A stretch of DNA of 30,526 nucleotides from Bacteroides sp. (GCA_019414725.1 DXLM01000040.1:1-30526), one strand, 5' to 3'; shown: positions 8,438-16,945, counted from the first letter of the stretch. Notes: generated by a model not told the origin, from the sequence alone. Numbers and translations: made by a program.

Positions 8438-9466
8438 ATGGAAGAACAATTCGACATACGTGATTATAAACCTACAGGAAAAGAACGGGATTTCGAGAAT
8501 GCCCTCCGACCACTACAGTTTGGTGACTTCAGCGGTCAGGATAAGGTAGTCGACAATCTGCGTATCTTTGTCAAGGCAGCCAGGCTTCGTGCTGAAGCGC
8601 TTGACCATGTGTTGCTTCATGGTCCTCCCGGATTGGGAAAAACAACATTGAGCAATATTATTGCCAATGAACTGGGGGTTGGATTTAAAGTAACTTCCGG
8701 TCCTGTACTCGATAAGCCGGGTGATCTTGCCGGTGTGCTGACAAGTCTTGAACCGAATGATGTATTGTTCATTGATGAAATACATCGTTTGAGCCCGGTG
8801 GTGGAGGAGTATTTATATTCGGCAATGGAAGATTACCGGATTGATATCATGATAGACAAAGGTCCGTCGGCACGTAGCATTCAGCTGGACTTGAATCCGT
8901 TTACGCTGGTGGGAGCTACTACCCGCAGTGGATTGCTTACCGCTCCGCTCCGTGCACGTTTCGGAATTAATCTCCATTTGGAATATTACGATGATGCGGT
9001 ATTGTCGCGTATTATTTTGCGCTCGGCCAGTATCTTGGGTATTCCATGTGATGTAGATGCCGCAGGCGAGATTGCTTCGCGCAGTCGTGGTACTCCCCGT
9101 ATTGCCAATGCCTTGTTACGTCGTGTACGTGATTTTGCTCAGGTGAAAGGCTCCGGAAGGATTGATGTGGAAATAGCTCGATATGCACTGGAAGCGCTGA
9201 ATATTGACCGTTACGGACTGGATGAGATAGACAATAAGATACTTTGTACCATTATTGATAAGTTCAAGGGAGGGCCGGTAGGACTGACAACGATTGCTAC
9301 GGCACTTGGGGAGGATCCCGGAACGTTGGAAGAAGTGTACGAGCCATTCTTGATAAAGGAAGGTTTTCTGAAGCGGACTCCGCGCGGACGAGAAGTTACG
9401 GAGCTGGCTTATAAGCATCTGGGACGGAGTATATATAATAATGTAAAAACACTTTTTGATGATTAA
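8438..9466 (+). CDS. ruvB: Holliday junction branch migration ATPase RuvB
   Basis: RuvB is the hexameric AAA+ motor that, with RuvA, drives branch migration of Holliday junctions in recombination and repair. The 342-residue product is of normal family length. Visible motifs are Walker A GPPGLGKT at 62-69, Walker B with DEIH at 113-116, sensor 1 GATTRSG near 159-165, arginine-finger region LRARFG near 171-176, and the C-terminal winged helix (TPRGREVTELAYKHLG). The start at 8438 gives the usual RuvB N-terminus; an upstream ATG at 8420 would overlap the -7 box. The flippase gene lies 49 bases downstream, but a hairpin terminator intervenes. ruvA and ruvC are not in the window. Confidence 0.98.
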   Translation: MEEQFDIRDYKPTGKERDFENALRPLQFGDFSGQDKVVDNLRIFVKAARLRAEALDHVLLHGPPGLGKTTLSNIIANELGVGFKVTSGPVLDKPGDLAGVLTSLEPNDVLFIDEIHRLSPVVEEYLYSAMEDYRIDIMIDKGPSARSIQLDLNPFTLVGATTRSGLLTAPLRARFGINLHLEYYDDAVLSRIILRSASILGIPCDVDAAGEIASRSRGTPRIANALLRRVRDFAQVKGSGRIDVEIARYALEALNIDRYGLDEIDNKILCTIIDKFKGGPVGLTTIATALGEDPGTLEEVYEPFLIKEGFLKRTPRGREVTELAYKHLGRSIYNNVKTLFDD

Positions 9467-9471
9467 TTATG

Positions 9472-9508
9472 GTGTGTGCCATAACAGCGGCACACACTTT
9501 TATTTTTT
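9472..9508 (+). terminator. Intrinsic terminator between ruvB and the flippase gene
   Basis: GTGTGTGCC (9472-9480) and GGCACACAC (9489-9497) form a perfect nine-pair stem with an eight-base loop, followed by TTTTATTTTTT. The T-run ends seven bases before the flippase ATG at 9516, so the flippase depends on read-through or on a start inside this short stretch. Confidence 0.85.
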
Positions 9509-9515
9509 ATAGACT

Positions 9516-11006
9516 ATGGCTGGACTGAAATCGTTAGCAAAAGATACGGCTATTTATGGATTGAGCAGCATTGTAGGACGTTTTCTTAACTATCTGCTTG
9601 TGCCGCTTTATACAGCAGTAATACCTGCATCGACAGGTGGTTACGGTGTGGTGTCGAATGTGTATGCATATACGGCACTTATCTTGGTCTTTCTGACATT
9701 TGGTATGGAAACAGGATTCTTCCGTTTTGCCAATAAGTCGGGTGAACATCCGGAAAAGGTATATGCCAATACGTTGATTTTTGTAGGTGGGCTTTCGCTG
9801 ATTTTTGTTATACTGTGTATGCTGTTCCTGCATCCCATTTCCGCATTGCTGGAGTATCCCGATCATCCCGATTATATTGCGATGATGGTACTTGTGGTTG
9901 CCCTGGATTCATTTCAGTGTATTCCGTTTGCTTATCTGCGATACAAAAAACGTCCGATAAAGTTCGCATCTATCAAGCTGTTCAATATTGTTGGTAATAT
10001 TCTCCTGAATCTTTTCTTCCTCTTGTTGTGTCCGTGGCTGGATGTTCATGCCCATCAGCTGGTTTCATGGTTTTACCGTCCGGAATATCTGGTAGGATAT
10101 ATCTTTGTGTCGAATCTGATCATGTCGCTGGTACAGATGTTTTTCTTCATTCCGGAACTGAGAGGTTTTTCTTATCGTGTGGATAAAGTTCTGCTGAAAC
10201 AGATGATTTCTTATTCATTCCCGATTTTGGTTTTCGGAGTGGTGGGCATATTGAACCAGACGATTGACAAAATGATTTATCCATTCTTGTTCGATGACCG
10301 TCAGGAAGGGTTGGTGCAGCTTGGAATATATAGTGCTACCAGTAAAGTGGCTATGATAATGGCTATGTTTACCCAGGCTTTCCGTTATGCTTACGAACCC
10401 TTTGTCTTTGGTAAAAACAAGGAAGGAGATAACCGTAAGATGTATTCGGCAGCAATGAAGTATTTCTTTATCTTCTCCTTACTGGCTTTTCTTGCTGTGA
10501 TGTTTTATATGGATATACTTCGTTATATGGTAGCGCGTGATTATTGGGAAGGACTGAGTGTAGTAGCTATCGTAATGGGGGCAGAAATATTTAAGGGTAT
10601 TTATTTTAACTTGTCTTTCTGGTATAAACTGACGGATGAAACACAATGGGGAGCATATTTTTCAATCATCGGATGTGCGGTAATTCTGGCATTGAATATA
10701 TGGTTGGTTCCGACTTATGGATATGTCGCTTCTGCATGGGCATCAGTGGCCGGTTATGGAGTAATAACCTTGTTGTCTTATATTATCGGACAGAAAAAAT
10801 ATCCGGTCAGCTATCCTTTAAAGGATATGGCTGTTTATCTGATACTGGCTGCTGTTTTATTTGTTCTTTCTCAGGAGGTTATAATATCTAATGTTGGATT
10901 AAGATTAGTGTTCCGTACCTTATTATTGTTGATGTTTATCGCCTATATATTAAAAAAAGATTTACCTTTGAAAACAATCCCTTTTGTGAACCGTTTTGTT
11001 AAATAA
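9516..11006 (+). CDS. Wzx-like polysaccharide/lipid-linked oligosaccharide flippase
   Basis: The 496-residue inner-membrane protein of the MOP exporter superfamily has about 14 hydrophobic segments. It opens with an amphipathic helix and a first membrane span typical of Wzx/MviN-like flippases (DTAIYGLSSIVGRFLNYLLV). Members move undecaprenyl-linked sugar units or other lipid-linked glycans across the inner membrane. It is not in a glycosyltransferase cluster, so it may serve a general envelope glycan such as LPS or a protein O-glycan precursor rather than a capsule locus; this is inference. The gene sits between ruvB and a DUF389 gene (16-base gap), and the latter pair looks co-transcribed. 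Confidence 0.88.
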   Translation: MAGLKSLAKDTAIYGLSSIVGRFLNYLLVPLYTAVIPASTGGYGVVSNVYAYTALILVFLTFGMETGFFRFANKSGEHPEKVYANTLIFVGGLSLIFVILCMLFLHPISALLEYPDHPDYIAMMVLVVALDSFQCIPFAYLRYKKRPIKFASIKLFNIVGNILLNLFFLLLCPWLDVHAHQLVSWFYRPEYLVGYIFVSNLIMSLVQMFFFIPELRGFSYRVDKVLLKQMISYSFPILVFGVVGILNQTIDKMIYPFLFDDRQEGLVQLGIYSATSKVAMIMAMFTQAFRYAYEPFVFGKNKEGDNRKMYSAAMKYFFIFSLLAFLAVMFYMDILRYMVARDYWEGLSVVAIVMGAEIFKGIYFNLSFWYKLTDETQWGAYFSIIGCAVILALNIWLVPTYGYVASAWASVAGYGVITLLSYIIGQKKYPVSYPLKDMAVYLILAAVLFVLSQEVIISNVGLRLVFRTLLLLMFIAYILKKDLPLKTIPFVNRFVK

Positions 11007-11022
11007 AACACAGTTTTAGGTT

Positions 11023-12375
11023 ATGGAAAGAGATAAAAAATTTATTATCAGGAAGTTTTTTAATGAATATCTGGACTTGAACCGTAGCAAGGAAGATGAA
11101 CAGGTGACTGTTGATTCCATCCGGAATGGGGTGGAGTTTAAAGGTACAAACTTGTGGGTACTTATTTTTGCTACTTTTATTGCTTCACTTGGGTTGAATG
11201 TGAATTCTACGGCGGTAATTATCGGTGCAATGTTGATATCTCCGCTGATGGGACCGATTATGGGAGTAGGACTTGCTGTCGGGTTGAATGACTTTGAGCT
11301 GATGAAACGTTCATTGAAAAGTTATCTGGTGGCAACTTTGTTTAGTGTAACTACCGCAACGATTTATTTTTCATTTACTCCGCTTGATGAAGTTCAGTCG
11401 GAGCTGCTTGCGCGTACATCACCTACTATCTATGATGTGTTTATTGCTTTGGTAGGTGGTCTGGCTGGTATTGTAGCATTGGCTACAAAAGAAAAAGGAA
11501 ACGTGATTCCGGGAGTTGCCATTGCTACGGCGTTGATGCCTCCGCTTTGTACTGCCGGATTTGGACTGGCAACAGGCAACCTGCTTTATTTCTTGGGAGC
11601 TTTTTACCTTTATTTTATTAATTCTGTTTTTATCAGTCTGGCTACTTATATAGGAGTGCGGGTAATGCATTTCCAGCGTAAGCAGTTTGTTGATAAGGTA
11701 AGAGAAAAGTTGGTCCGGAAATATATCATCGGTATTGCAATTGCTACCATGTGTCCGGCCGTTTATCTGACATATAACATTGTACGTGAAACGATTTATC
11801 ATTCTTCTGCTAACAACTTTATTACTTCTGAACTCCAATTTCCGGATTCCCAGATTCTGAATCGTGAAATCTCATTTGACAAACGGGAGATTAAAGTGGT
11901 ATTTATCGGAAAGGAAGTTTCAGAGGAACAAATACAGAATGCGCGGAATAAACTTGCTGATTATAAGCTGGATCAGACAAAATTGGTCGTTTTTCAGGGA
12001 GTTAATGGAGCCGGTGCGATGGATATAGGAAATATTAAGTCGATGGTAATGGAGGATTTTTATAAGAATAGTGAGAAGCAGCTTATGTCACAACAAGCTG
12101 TACTTGATTCACTGAATCGCTTGCTACCAGATTTTACAGGTTCGAATTTGATGAATGAGAAGATGGGGCAGGAGATTAAGGTTCTTTTCCCATGTATAAA
12201 AACAATTTCTGTTTCAAAGAGTCTTCAGCTTCGTGTAGACAGTCTTCGTATGGATACCTTAACTTATGCTTTTGTTGATTGCGACCGGAGTCTTTCCAAA
12301 CAGGAAAAAGACAAAATGTTGGAATGGCTTCAGGCACGCACAGGAACGAAAAAGCTTCGTCTGGTTGTAGAATAA
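11023..12375 (+). CDS. DUF389 family (TIGR00341-type) inner-membrane protein
   Basis: The 450-residue protein has a short cytoplasmic N-terminus. A compact membrane region follows, with spans near 42-60, 64-88, 101-118, 137-155, 161-183, 186-212 and 233-253. The conserved DUF389 signatures SLGLNVNSTAVIIGAMLISP and ATALMPPLCTAGFG are present. The C-terminal ~190 residues are soluble, presumably extracytoplasmic, and contain two related segments about strand-helix packing (around 280-325 and 390-450). The biochemical function of DUF389 is not established. It follows the flippase by 16 bases and ends at a strong terminator. Expression may be limited by the terminator at 9472-9508. Confidence 0.88.
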   Translation: MERDKKFIIRKFFNEYLDLNRSKEDEQVTVDSIRNGVEFKGTNLWVLIFATFIASLGLNVNSTAVIIGAMLISPLMGPIMGVGLAVGLNDFELMKRSLKSYLVATLFSVTTATIYFSFTPLDEVQSELLARTSPTIYDVFIALVGGLAGIVALATKEKGNVIPGVAIATALMPPLCTAGFGLATGNLLYFLGAFYLYFINSVFISLATYIGVRVMHFQRKQFVDKVREKLVRKYIIGIAIATMCPAVYLTYNIVRETIYHSSANNFITSELQFPDSQILNREISFDKREIKVVFIGKEVSEEQIQNARNKLADYKLDQTKLVVFQGVNGAGAMDIGNIKSMVMEDFYKNSEKQLMSQQAVLDSLNRLLPDFTGSNLMNEKMGQEIKVLFPCIKTISVSKSLQLRVDSLRMDTLTYAFVDCDRSLSKQEKDKMLEWLQARTGTKKLRLVVE

Positions 12376-12403
12376 CAGGAATACGTGTAAGAACTGATAT
12401 AGA

Positions 12404-12441
12404 AGCCCGCCCTTGACACACAAGTCAATCGGCGGGCTTTT
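12404..12441 (+). terminator. Strong intrinsic terminator between converging DUF389 and helicase genes
   Basis: AGCCCGCC (12404-12411) pairs with GGCGGGCT (12431-12438), and an inner TTGAC/GTCAA stem extends it, followed by TTTT. It ends the plus-strand transcript. It may also work for the converging helicase gene, although the T-run is weaker on that side. Confidence 0.85.
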
Positions 12442-12463
12442 CAAATATTTATCGTATGAATTT

Positions 12464-14377
12464 TTATTTTTTGCGCTTACTTCGTTTCGCCCAGCCTTCT
12501 TCTGCAAAGTCCGGCTCTTCACCACGCAAAGGACGATTGTCATTTTGGAAGAACTGTTTCCAGTCATCTTTCTTCTTAGGACCACGTGCGGCGGTATAGC
12601 CTCGTTCTTCACGGCTAGGTTTATCTTTTTTCTTTTCTGCGGATTTGGTTTCTTTTTTCTTGGTTGTTTTTTCTTCTCTTACGCTTTCCTTACCACGCTT
12701 TTTACCACTTTTATCGCTTTTTCCCGTATTTTCTCCAGCTATTTCTACAATAACCTTACGACCTTTGTTCAGGGTTACCTTATTCAGTGCTTTCATTACC
12801 ATCGATGCCTGACTTTCTACAACTTCGAAGAAAGAGAAATTCTGCATGAGATCGATTCTACCAATCTGAATATGCTCTTTTTTCAAGTTGCGGTTTATCA
12901 GCTCAATGATCTGATTGGCATAGAAGCCATCGGTCTTTCCTAAATTCAGGAACAGACGGGTATAGCCTTTTTCAGCCTTGCGTGCCACTTTTTCACGGTC
13001 GCTTCCACGATCTTTCCGTTCTTTAGCTTCATTGCTCTTTTCGTTGGCTTTAGGCTGTTCTATTTCCGGAGCATTTTTGTAGTATTCCAGGAAGCGGTTA
13101 AATTCCATGGATACCACTCGCTTAATCAGGTCTTCCTTGCTTAACCATTCCAGTTTTCGGTAGATTCCTGGTAGAAAAGCTTCTATTTCGTCTTCGTTAA
13201 CCTTAACTTTTTCGATGTCATCAATTACCTTGATAAGCTGTTGTTCGCAAATCTCTTTTCCGCTAGGCAGTGTGCTTATTGTAAATTTCTTGTTGATAAT
13301 GCGTTCTATCTCACGCATTTTACCTTTCTCACGCAGGTTGATGATAGCGATAGATATACCTGTCTTTCCGGCACGTCCGGTACGTCCGCTTCGATGTGTA
13401 TAACTTTCTGTATCATCAGGAAGGGCATAATTAATGACATGAGTCAAGTCATTTACATCCAGTCCACGTGCAGCTACATCGGTAGCAACCAACAGTTGCA
13501 AATAGCGCTGACGGAACTTCTGCATGACCAAGTCACGTTGTGCCTGACTTAGTTCACCATGTAAAGAGTCGGCATTATAGCCGTCCTGAATCAGCTTGTC
13601 GGCAATCTCTTGAGTTTCTTTACGGGTACGGCAGAAAATAATACCGTAAATCTGTGGATAATAATCGACAACTCGCTTTAATGCCAGGTATTTATCTTTT
13701 GCATGTACGATGTAGGCGATATGATGTACGTTTTTGCTTCCTTCATTCTTTGTCCCGATTGTGATTTCTTTGGCATTATGCAAATAAGTTTTAGCAATAC
13801 GGGCAATCTCCGGACTCATGGTAGCTGAAAACATCAAGGTGTTACGATCTTCTGGAACTTGCTCCAGAATAGCGTTGATGCTGTCGGTAAATCCCATGTT
13901 CAGCATTTCATCGGCTTCATCCATTACCACATCGCGGATAGTTTCCAGGCGTGCAACTTTACGCTCCATTAAGTCTATCAAACGTCCTGGAGTAGCTACG
14001 ATAATGTGTACACCTTGTTTCAGACTACGTATCTGGCTTTCAATAGAAGAGCCTCCATATACGGGGAGAATTTTTAAGTCGGTGATGTATTTAGAATAAT
14101 CAGTCAGATCGCCTGCTATCTGTAAGCAAAGCTCTCGTGTAGGACAAAGCACTAGTGCTTGGGGGATTCGTTTCGTTACATCGATTTTTTGTATCAGCGG
14201 CAGACCAAATGCGGCTGTTTTTCCGGTTCCGGTTTGTGCCAGAGCCACTACGTCGTTGCGGTTTCCTAACAGATACGGTATAACTTCTTCTTGTACAGGC
14301 ATGGGATTTTCATAACCCATTTCCTCGATTGCCTGGCGTATTTCTGCGGAAACGCCGAGTTCTTCAAATGTCTTCAT
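12464..14377 (-). CDS. DEAD-box ATP-dependent RNA helicase with DbpA-type RNA-binding domain
   Basis: The 637-residue cytoplasmic helicase has a complete core: Q motif region at 3-29, Walker A AQTGTGKT at 47-54, PTREL at 79-83, TPGR at 129-132, DEAD at 153-156, SAT at 184-186, TDVAARGLDV, and HRSGRTGRAG. After the core come an acidic linker and a lysine-rich segment. A domain of the DbpA/CsdA type (YTRLFLNLGKTDGF and following) comes next, then a ~95-residue highly basic tail ending KRSKRKK. This architecture fits DeaD/CsdA-like helicases acting in ribosome assembly and cold adaptation. I do not separate DeaD from DbpA by eye. It is monocistronic with its own -7 box. Confidence 0.93.
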   Translation of the reverse strand: MKTFEELGVSAEIRQAIEEMGYENPMPVQEEVIPYLLGNRNDVVALAQTGTGKTAAFGLPLIQKIDVTKRIPQALVLCPTRELCLQIAGDLTDYSKYITDLKILPVYGGSSIESQIRSLKQGVHIIVATPGRLIDLMERKVARLETIRDVVMDEADEMLNMGFTDSINAILEQVPEDRNTLMFSATMSPEIARIAKTYLHNAKEITIGTKNEGSKNVHHIAYIVHAKDKYLALKRVVDYYPQIYGIIFCRTRKETQEIADKLIQDGYNADSLHGELSQAQRDLVMQKFRQRYLQLLVATDVAARGLDVNDLTHVINYALPDDTESYTHRSGRTGRAGKTGISIAIINLREKGKMREIERIINKKFTISTLPSGKEICEQQLIKVIDDIEKVKVNEDEIEAFLPGIYRKLEWLSKEDLIKRVVSMEFNRFLEYYKNAPEIEQPKANEKSNEAKERKDRGSDREKVARKAEKGYTRLFLNLGKTDGFYANQIIELINRNLKKEHIQIGRIDLMQNFSFFEVVESQASMVMKALNKVTLNKGRKVIVEIAGENTGKSDKSGKKRGKESVREEKTTKKKETKSAEKKKDKPSREERGYTAARGPKKKDDWKQFFQNDNRPLRGEEPDFAEEGWAKRSKRKK

Positions 14378-14402
14378 TTATTTCAAATATCTAATTCGGC
14401 TG

Positions 14403-14410
14403 CAAAGATA
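14403..14410 (-). promoter_or_regulatory. Bacteroides -7 box for the DEAD-box helicase gene
   Basis: TATCTTTG on the minus strand matches TAnnTTTG and lies 25 bases before the ATG at 14377. The -33 region shows no clear TTTG. Confidence 0.6.
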
Positions 14411-14472
14411 CGGACAATTAATGGATTATCGGCTATAAGAATTGTTTATTCTTTACTATTTGACAGCCTTTT

Positions 14473-14497
14473 ACCGGAAGAGCTTTACTCTTCCGGT
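14473..14497 (-). other. Perfect hairpin spanning the stop codon of the YozG-like gene
   Basis: Ten-base arms ACCGGAAGAG (14473-14482) and CTCTTCCGGT (14488-14497) enclose a five-base loop that holds most of the stop codon (14485-14487). No T-run follows on either strand. It is therefore better read as a 3'-end stabiliser or a Rho-dependent end than as a canonical intrinsic terminator. Confidence 0.5.
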
Positions 14498-14694
14498 CTG
14501 TATTCTAATATATCTCCCGGCTGGCAATTGAGTTCTTTGCAGATTGCCTCCAAAGTAGAAAATCGGACAGCTTTGGCTTTTCCTGTTTTCAGAATGGAAA
14601 GATTGGCGGGAGTAAGGTCGATTTTTTCGGCAAGTTCTCCCAGCGAAATCTTTCGTTTCGCCATCATTACATCAAGGTTTACTATAATCGGCAT
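14485..14694 (-). CDS. YozG-like XRE/Cro-type helix-turn-helix regulator
   Basis: The 69-residue protein is nearly all one HTH_XRE domain: MPIIVNLDVM start, helices around 15-25 (ISLGELAEKI) and a recognition helix around 28-37 (TPANLSILKTG). The ending CQPGDILEY is typical of small YozG-like repressors. These usually travel with DUF2975 membrane proteins, as here. The start at 14694 is chosen because it gives the standard family N-terminus and follows the previous gene's stop by five bases; an upstream ATG at 14727 would overlap that gene. As the last gene of the operon it is the likely regulator of the promoter at 16946-16975. That is inference. Confidence 0.9.
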   Translation of the reverse strand: MPIIVNLDVMMAKRKISLGELAEKIDLTPANLSILKTGKAKAVRFSTLEAICKELNCQPGDILEYRPEE

Positions 14695-14699
14695 ACTGT

Positions 14700-14933
14700 T
14701 TATTGGTTGTTTAGTCTTTTCCACCATTTGGTATAACGGTGGGTTAATTTATAATAGGCAAAAGCTCCGGCATAAAGCCATATTAAGCTTGCAAATATAC
14801 GCAGAAACCTGTTCTCCAAAAGTGGATAGAAGGTGAGGAAGCAAATCAATTCTAATACGAAGAGTGTGGCTAGAAAACTTATAATAATGTAAATGGCCGC
14901 CATCGGGCGTGAATAATTGCTTTTCGGTTTCAT
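14700..14933 (-). CDS. Small membrane protein of unknown function (two spans)
   Basis: The 77-residue product has two hydrophobic spans (about 12-36 and 43-63) flanked by basic residues and ends in a basic tail (HRYTKWWKRL). No family was recognised. The case for a real gene is its exact fit in the operon: 13 bases after the DUF2975 stop and five bases before the YozG-like start, with no competing frame. It may form a membrane complex with the DUF2975 protein. Confidence 0.75.
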   Translation of the reverse strand: MKPKSNYSRPMAAIYIIISFLATLFVLELICFLTFYPLLENRFLRIFASLIWLYAGAFAYYKLTHRYTKWWKRLNNQ

Positions 14934-14946
14934 AGGCGATATATGG

Positions 14947-15585
14947 TTATATGGTTAGATCGTTTTCTTCTTTAATCTTGACGGCTGTGGCAAAAATCTC
15001 TGTAAGTAATACGATCAGGATGACTGACTCCCATTGCAGGGGTATCGGGGTGACACCCGTTACTTGATAACCTGGCAGGGATACTTGCGCGAGAACTGCC
15101 TGCTCGATGCTCCAGTCTAATAAAAACGAGAGGGAAGTGACTGCTAACTGGCCGTAAGCTATCCAGCGAAGCCATCGGATGTTGCGGCGGGAAAAAATAT
15201 CTTGTCGTGTGATACATATCAGTACACGTATCAGACAGTAGACACCATAAACAGATAATACGATGACTCCCAAAGCTGAAAATATTATAGTGATTAGCAT
15301 TGTCGGAGTTTCTTTGATCAGACAGGTAACTTCTGAAACCTGATAGGGCGCTTTTACAGTTTTACCGGGTAATTGTAAATTCAGACTATCACTTGGAGTG
15401 GAGATAGGAGTAACTCTTATTTCTGCCCTAAATCCGTGTGAATCTGCTTGTGTGTCGTAAGTAGAGCTCTTTTGTCCATCTTCAAATCCTTGTTTGAAAT
15501 CATTAAAATTACTGCCTATGGCAAAATAGAGATTTAGAGCTAAGGCAAAAATGGCCAATATACCTAATATGCTGAGATGTTTCAT
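14947..15585 (-). CDS. DUF2975 family membrane protein
   Basis: The 212-residue protein has four hydrophobic spans: the N-terminus (about 4-24), then ~95-123, ~139-162 and ~185-205. An extracytoplasmic segment of about 65 residues lies between the first two. The arrangement, the QDIFSRRNIRWLRW segment after span 2 and the adjacent YozG-like HTH match the DUF2975-HTH pairs common in Firmicutes and Bacteroidetes. Molecular function is unknown; such pairs look like membrane sensor and repressor units. The gene starts 12 bases after the CPBP protease stop and precedes a small membrane protein gene. Confidence 0.85.
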   Translation of the reverse strand: MKHLSILGILAIFALALNLYFAIGSNFNDFKQGFEDGQKSSTYDTQADSHGFRAEIRVTPISTPSDSLNLQLPGKTVKAPYQVSEVTCLIKETPTMLITIIFSALGVIVLSVYGVYCLIRVLICITRQDIFSRRNIRWLRWIAYGQLAVTSLSFLLDWSIEQAVLAQVSLPGYQVTGVTPIPLQWESVILIVLLTEIFATAVKIKEENDLTI

Positions 15586-15597
15586 AAATTCGGGGTA

Positions 15598-16413
15598 TTA
15601 TTCAATTGTACTTGTGGGTTGTTCTTCTCTCCATGTTGCAGGTTGTGGAAGTTGTTTTTGGATGTACTTGATACATACGAAAGTAAGTATCGCTCCTGCA
15701 ACAGCCATGAGTGCGGCTCCTTCGAGACCGTAGGTAGAAACCATTGTGGCATTCGGATCATCGGAAAGCCAAAAGCTGAAAACAGCAGTACTATTGTTGA
15801 CGAAGTGCATCAATATGCCGGGAAGCAGACTACCTGTATGATAATAAATCCAGCCTAAGGCCAGACCTACCACGAAAGCGAAAGGAGCTTGTACCCAGTT
15901 GCCATGTACGATACCGAATATCAGTGACGATACAACGATGGCCCAAAGCGGTTTCTTCCATTTGCGCAGCAGGTGTCCTTGGATGGCTCCGCGGAATAAT
16001 AGCTCTTCTACAACAGGAGCCATGATGGTGATTGCCACGACTCCCAGTGGATGTTGCATCATCATAGCGAAAATTTCCTGCATGTTATTGGGCAAGTCGG
16101 CCAGCTCGTTCAGGTAATTGCTCCACAATCCCATACCTACAATTAATAGGATAGCGGCAATCAGAACTTTACCGGAATTATAATACGCCCAAGTCTTTCG
16201 GTCGAGTGGTACATATTTTCCCACTATCAGATGGATACCTACAGCGGCTGTAGATAGAACCTGTGCCAGTAAGATGAGGGTGATGTAAGTAGAGTCGGTA
16301 GATTGAGGTAATTCTGTGGTATGATGGAAGATCATATATCCGCACAGAAAAACTCCCATGAATGCCAGTTGGTAGGCAAAGTAGTATAGCAATAATTTGA
16401 TGGTGCGTCCCAT
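15598..16413 (-). CDS. CPBP (CAAX/Abi) family intramembrane glutamic protease
   Basis: The 271-residue polytopic inner-membrane protein has the three CPBP signatures: EELLFRG (Glu136, Glu137, Arg141), FGIVHG with His170, and HFVNNS with His203 and Asn206. These are the catalytic and metal-independent site residues of Rce1-like intramembrane proteases, so it appears active. In bacteria these proteins have been linked to prenyl-type processing, bacteriocin self-immunity and cleavage of membrane regulators. Its place inside the DUF3836-DUF2975-YozG operon suggests a role in envelope signalling or peptide processing. The substrate is unknown. Confidence 0.9.
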   Translation of the reverse strand: MGRTIKLLLYYFAYQLAFMGVFLCGYMIFHHTTELPQSTDSTYITLILLAQVLSTAAVGIHLIVGKYVPLDRKTWAYYNSGKVLIAAILLIVGMGLWSNYLNELADLPNNMQEIFAMMMQHPLGVVAITIMAPVVEELLFRGAIQGHLLRKWKKPLWAIVVSSLIFGIVHGNWVQAPFAFVVGLALGWIYYHTGSLLPGILMHFVNNSTAVFSFWLSDDPNATMVSTYGLEGAALMAVAGAILTFVCIKYIQKQLPQPATWREEQPTSTIE

Positions 16414-16429
16414 AATAATTGAATTTTAG

Positions 16430-16870
16430 TTATTTGTTATTTTCACTTATTCCGCAGGCGGATGAACGGCTATAATAAGTCAATAAAGTATTCGAACTGT
16501 CTACATAATAAACACTTTGTTGGCGGTTACGCTCAAAGTTACAAAAAAGTTTGTTCCATTCGGCATAATCCATGATACATATCGAGTCGTTCGATGTAAT
16601 AGTGAGCAGATAGGCCGGTGTCCACATCTGTTGTTGCAAATTCCATCGATATGCTTTCTTCTCGGTCAGTCGTCCTTGTTCGTCGTACTGGTACTCGTAT
16701 TTCCATTTTGGAGTAAGTGTTTTGCCGTCCTCATTCAGGGTAGAAACAATCAAACCGTTGTCTGTTTCTCCATAAATGAAAGTTCCTTTTGCGTTTGCCT
16801 TTGTGACTGTCAGTGTCATCAGGGTGAAGAGGCTTGCCATAGCTGCTTTTCTTAATAATGTCTTTTTCAT
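16430..16870 (-). CDS. DUF3836-like secreted protein
   Basis: The 146-residue product has a signal peptide ending near KANAKG (residues 24-29). It then has a beta-rich body with a YD-repeat-like segment (YQYDEQGRLTEKKAYRW), typical of Bacteroides DUF3836 proteins. Cysteines at about 97, 109 and 139 could form a disulfide. It is the first gene of the five-gene operon, 16 bases ahead of the CPBP protease gene and about 70 bases downstream of the predicted transcription start. Function is unknown. It could be an exported ligand or substrate for the membrane proteins that follow, but the sequence does not show this. Confidence 0.82.
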   Translation of the reverse strand: MKKTLLRKAAMASLFTLMTLTVTKANAKGTFIYGETDNGLIVSTLNEDGKTLTPKWKYEYQYDEQGRLTEKKAYRWNLQQQMWTPAYLLTITSNDSICIMDYAEWNKLFCNFERNRQQSVYYVDSSNTLLTYYSRSSACGISENNK

Positions 16871-16917
16871 AATTGCATCGTGTTTGTGGTTCTTAATTAT
16901 TTTTCTGTGTTAGCTTT

Positions 16918-16943
16918 CGATAAATATTTATCGTTTTTCGATA
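16918..16943. repeat. Palindrome and first copy of a 22-nt inverted element
   Basis: CGATAAATATTTATCG (16918-16933) is a perfect 16-base palindrome. The 22 bases at 16922-16943, read on the minus strand, match 16994-17015 on the plus strand at 21 of 22 positions. This copy overlaps the expected transcription start of the DUF3836 operon, where a repressor site would block initiation. Confidence 0.7.
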
Positions 16944-16945
16944 TG

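Noticed and set aside
12413..12943. 176-codon plus-strand frame opposite the helicase C-terminus
   Set aside because: Its phenylalanine-rich 'membrane' look comes from reading antisense through the lysine-rich tail of the helicase; it also starts inside the terminator hairpin.
14700..14727. Longer start for the YozG-like regulator at 14727
   Set aside because: It would overlap the small membrane protein gene by 28 bases and add an N-terminus not seen in the family; the ATG at 14694 gives the standard start.
14291..14836. 181-codon plus-strand frame across the helicase start and the YozG-like gene
   Set aside because: It overlaps two well-supported minus-strand genes and the helicase promoter, with no recognisable domain.
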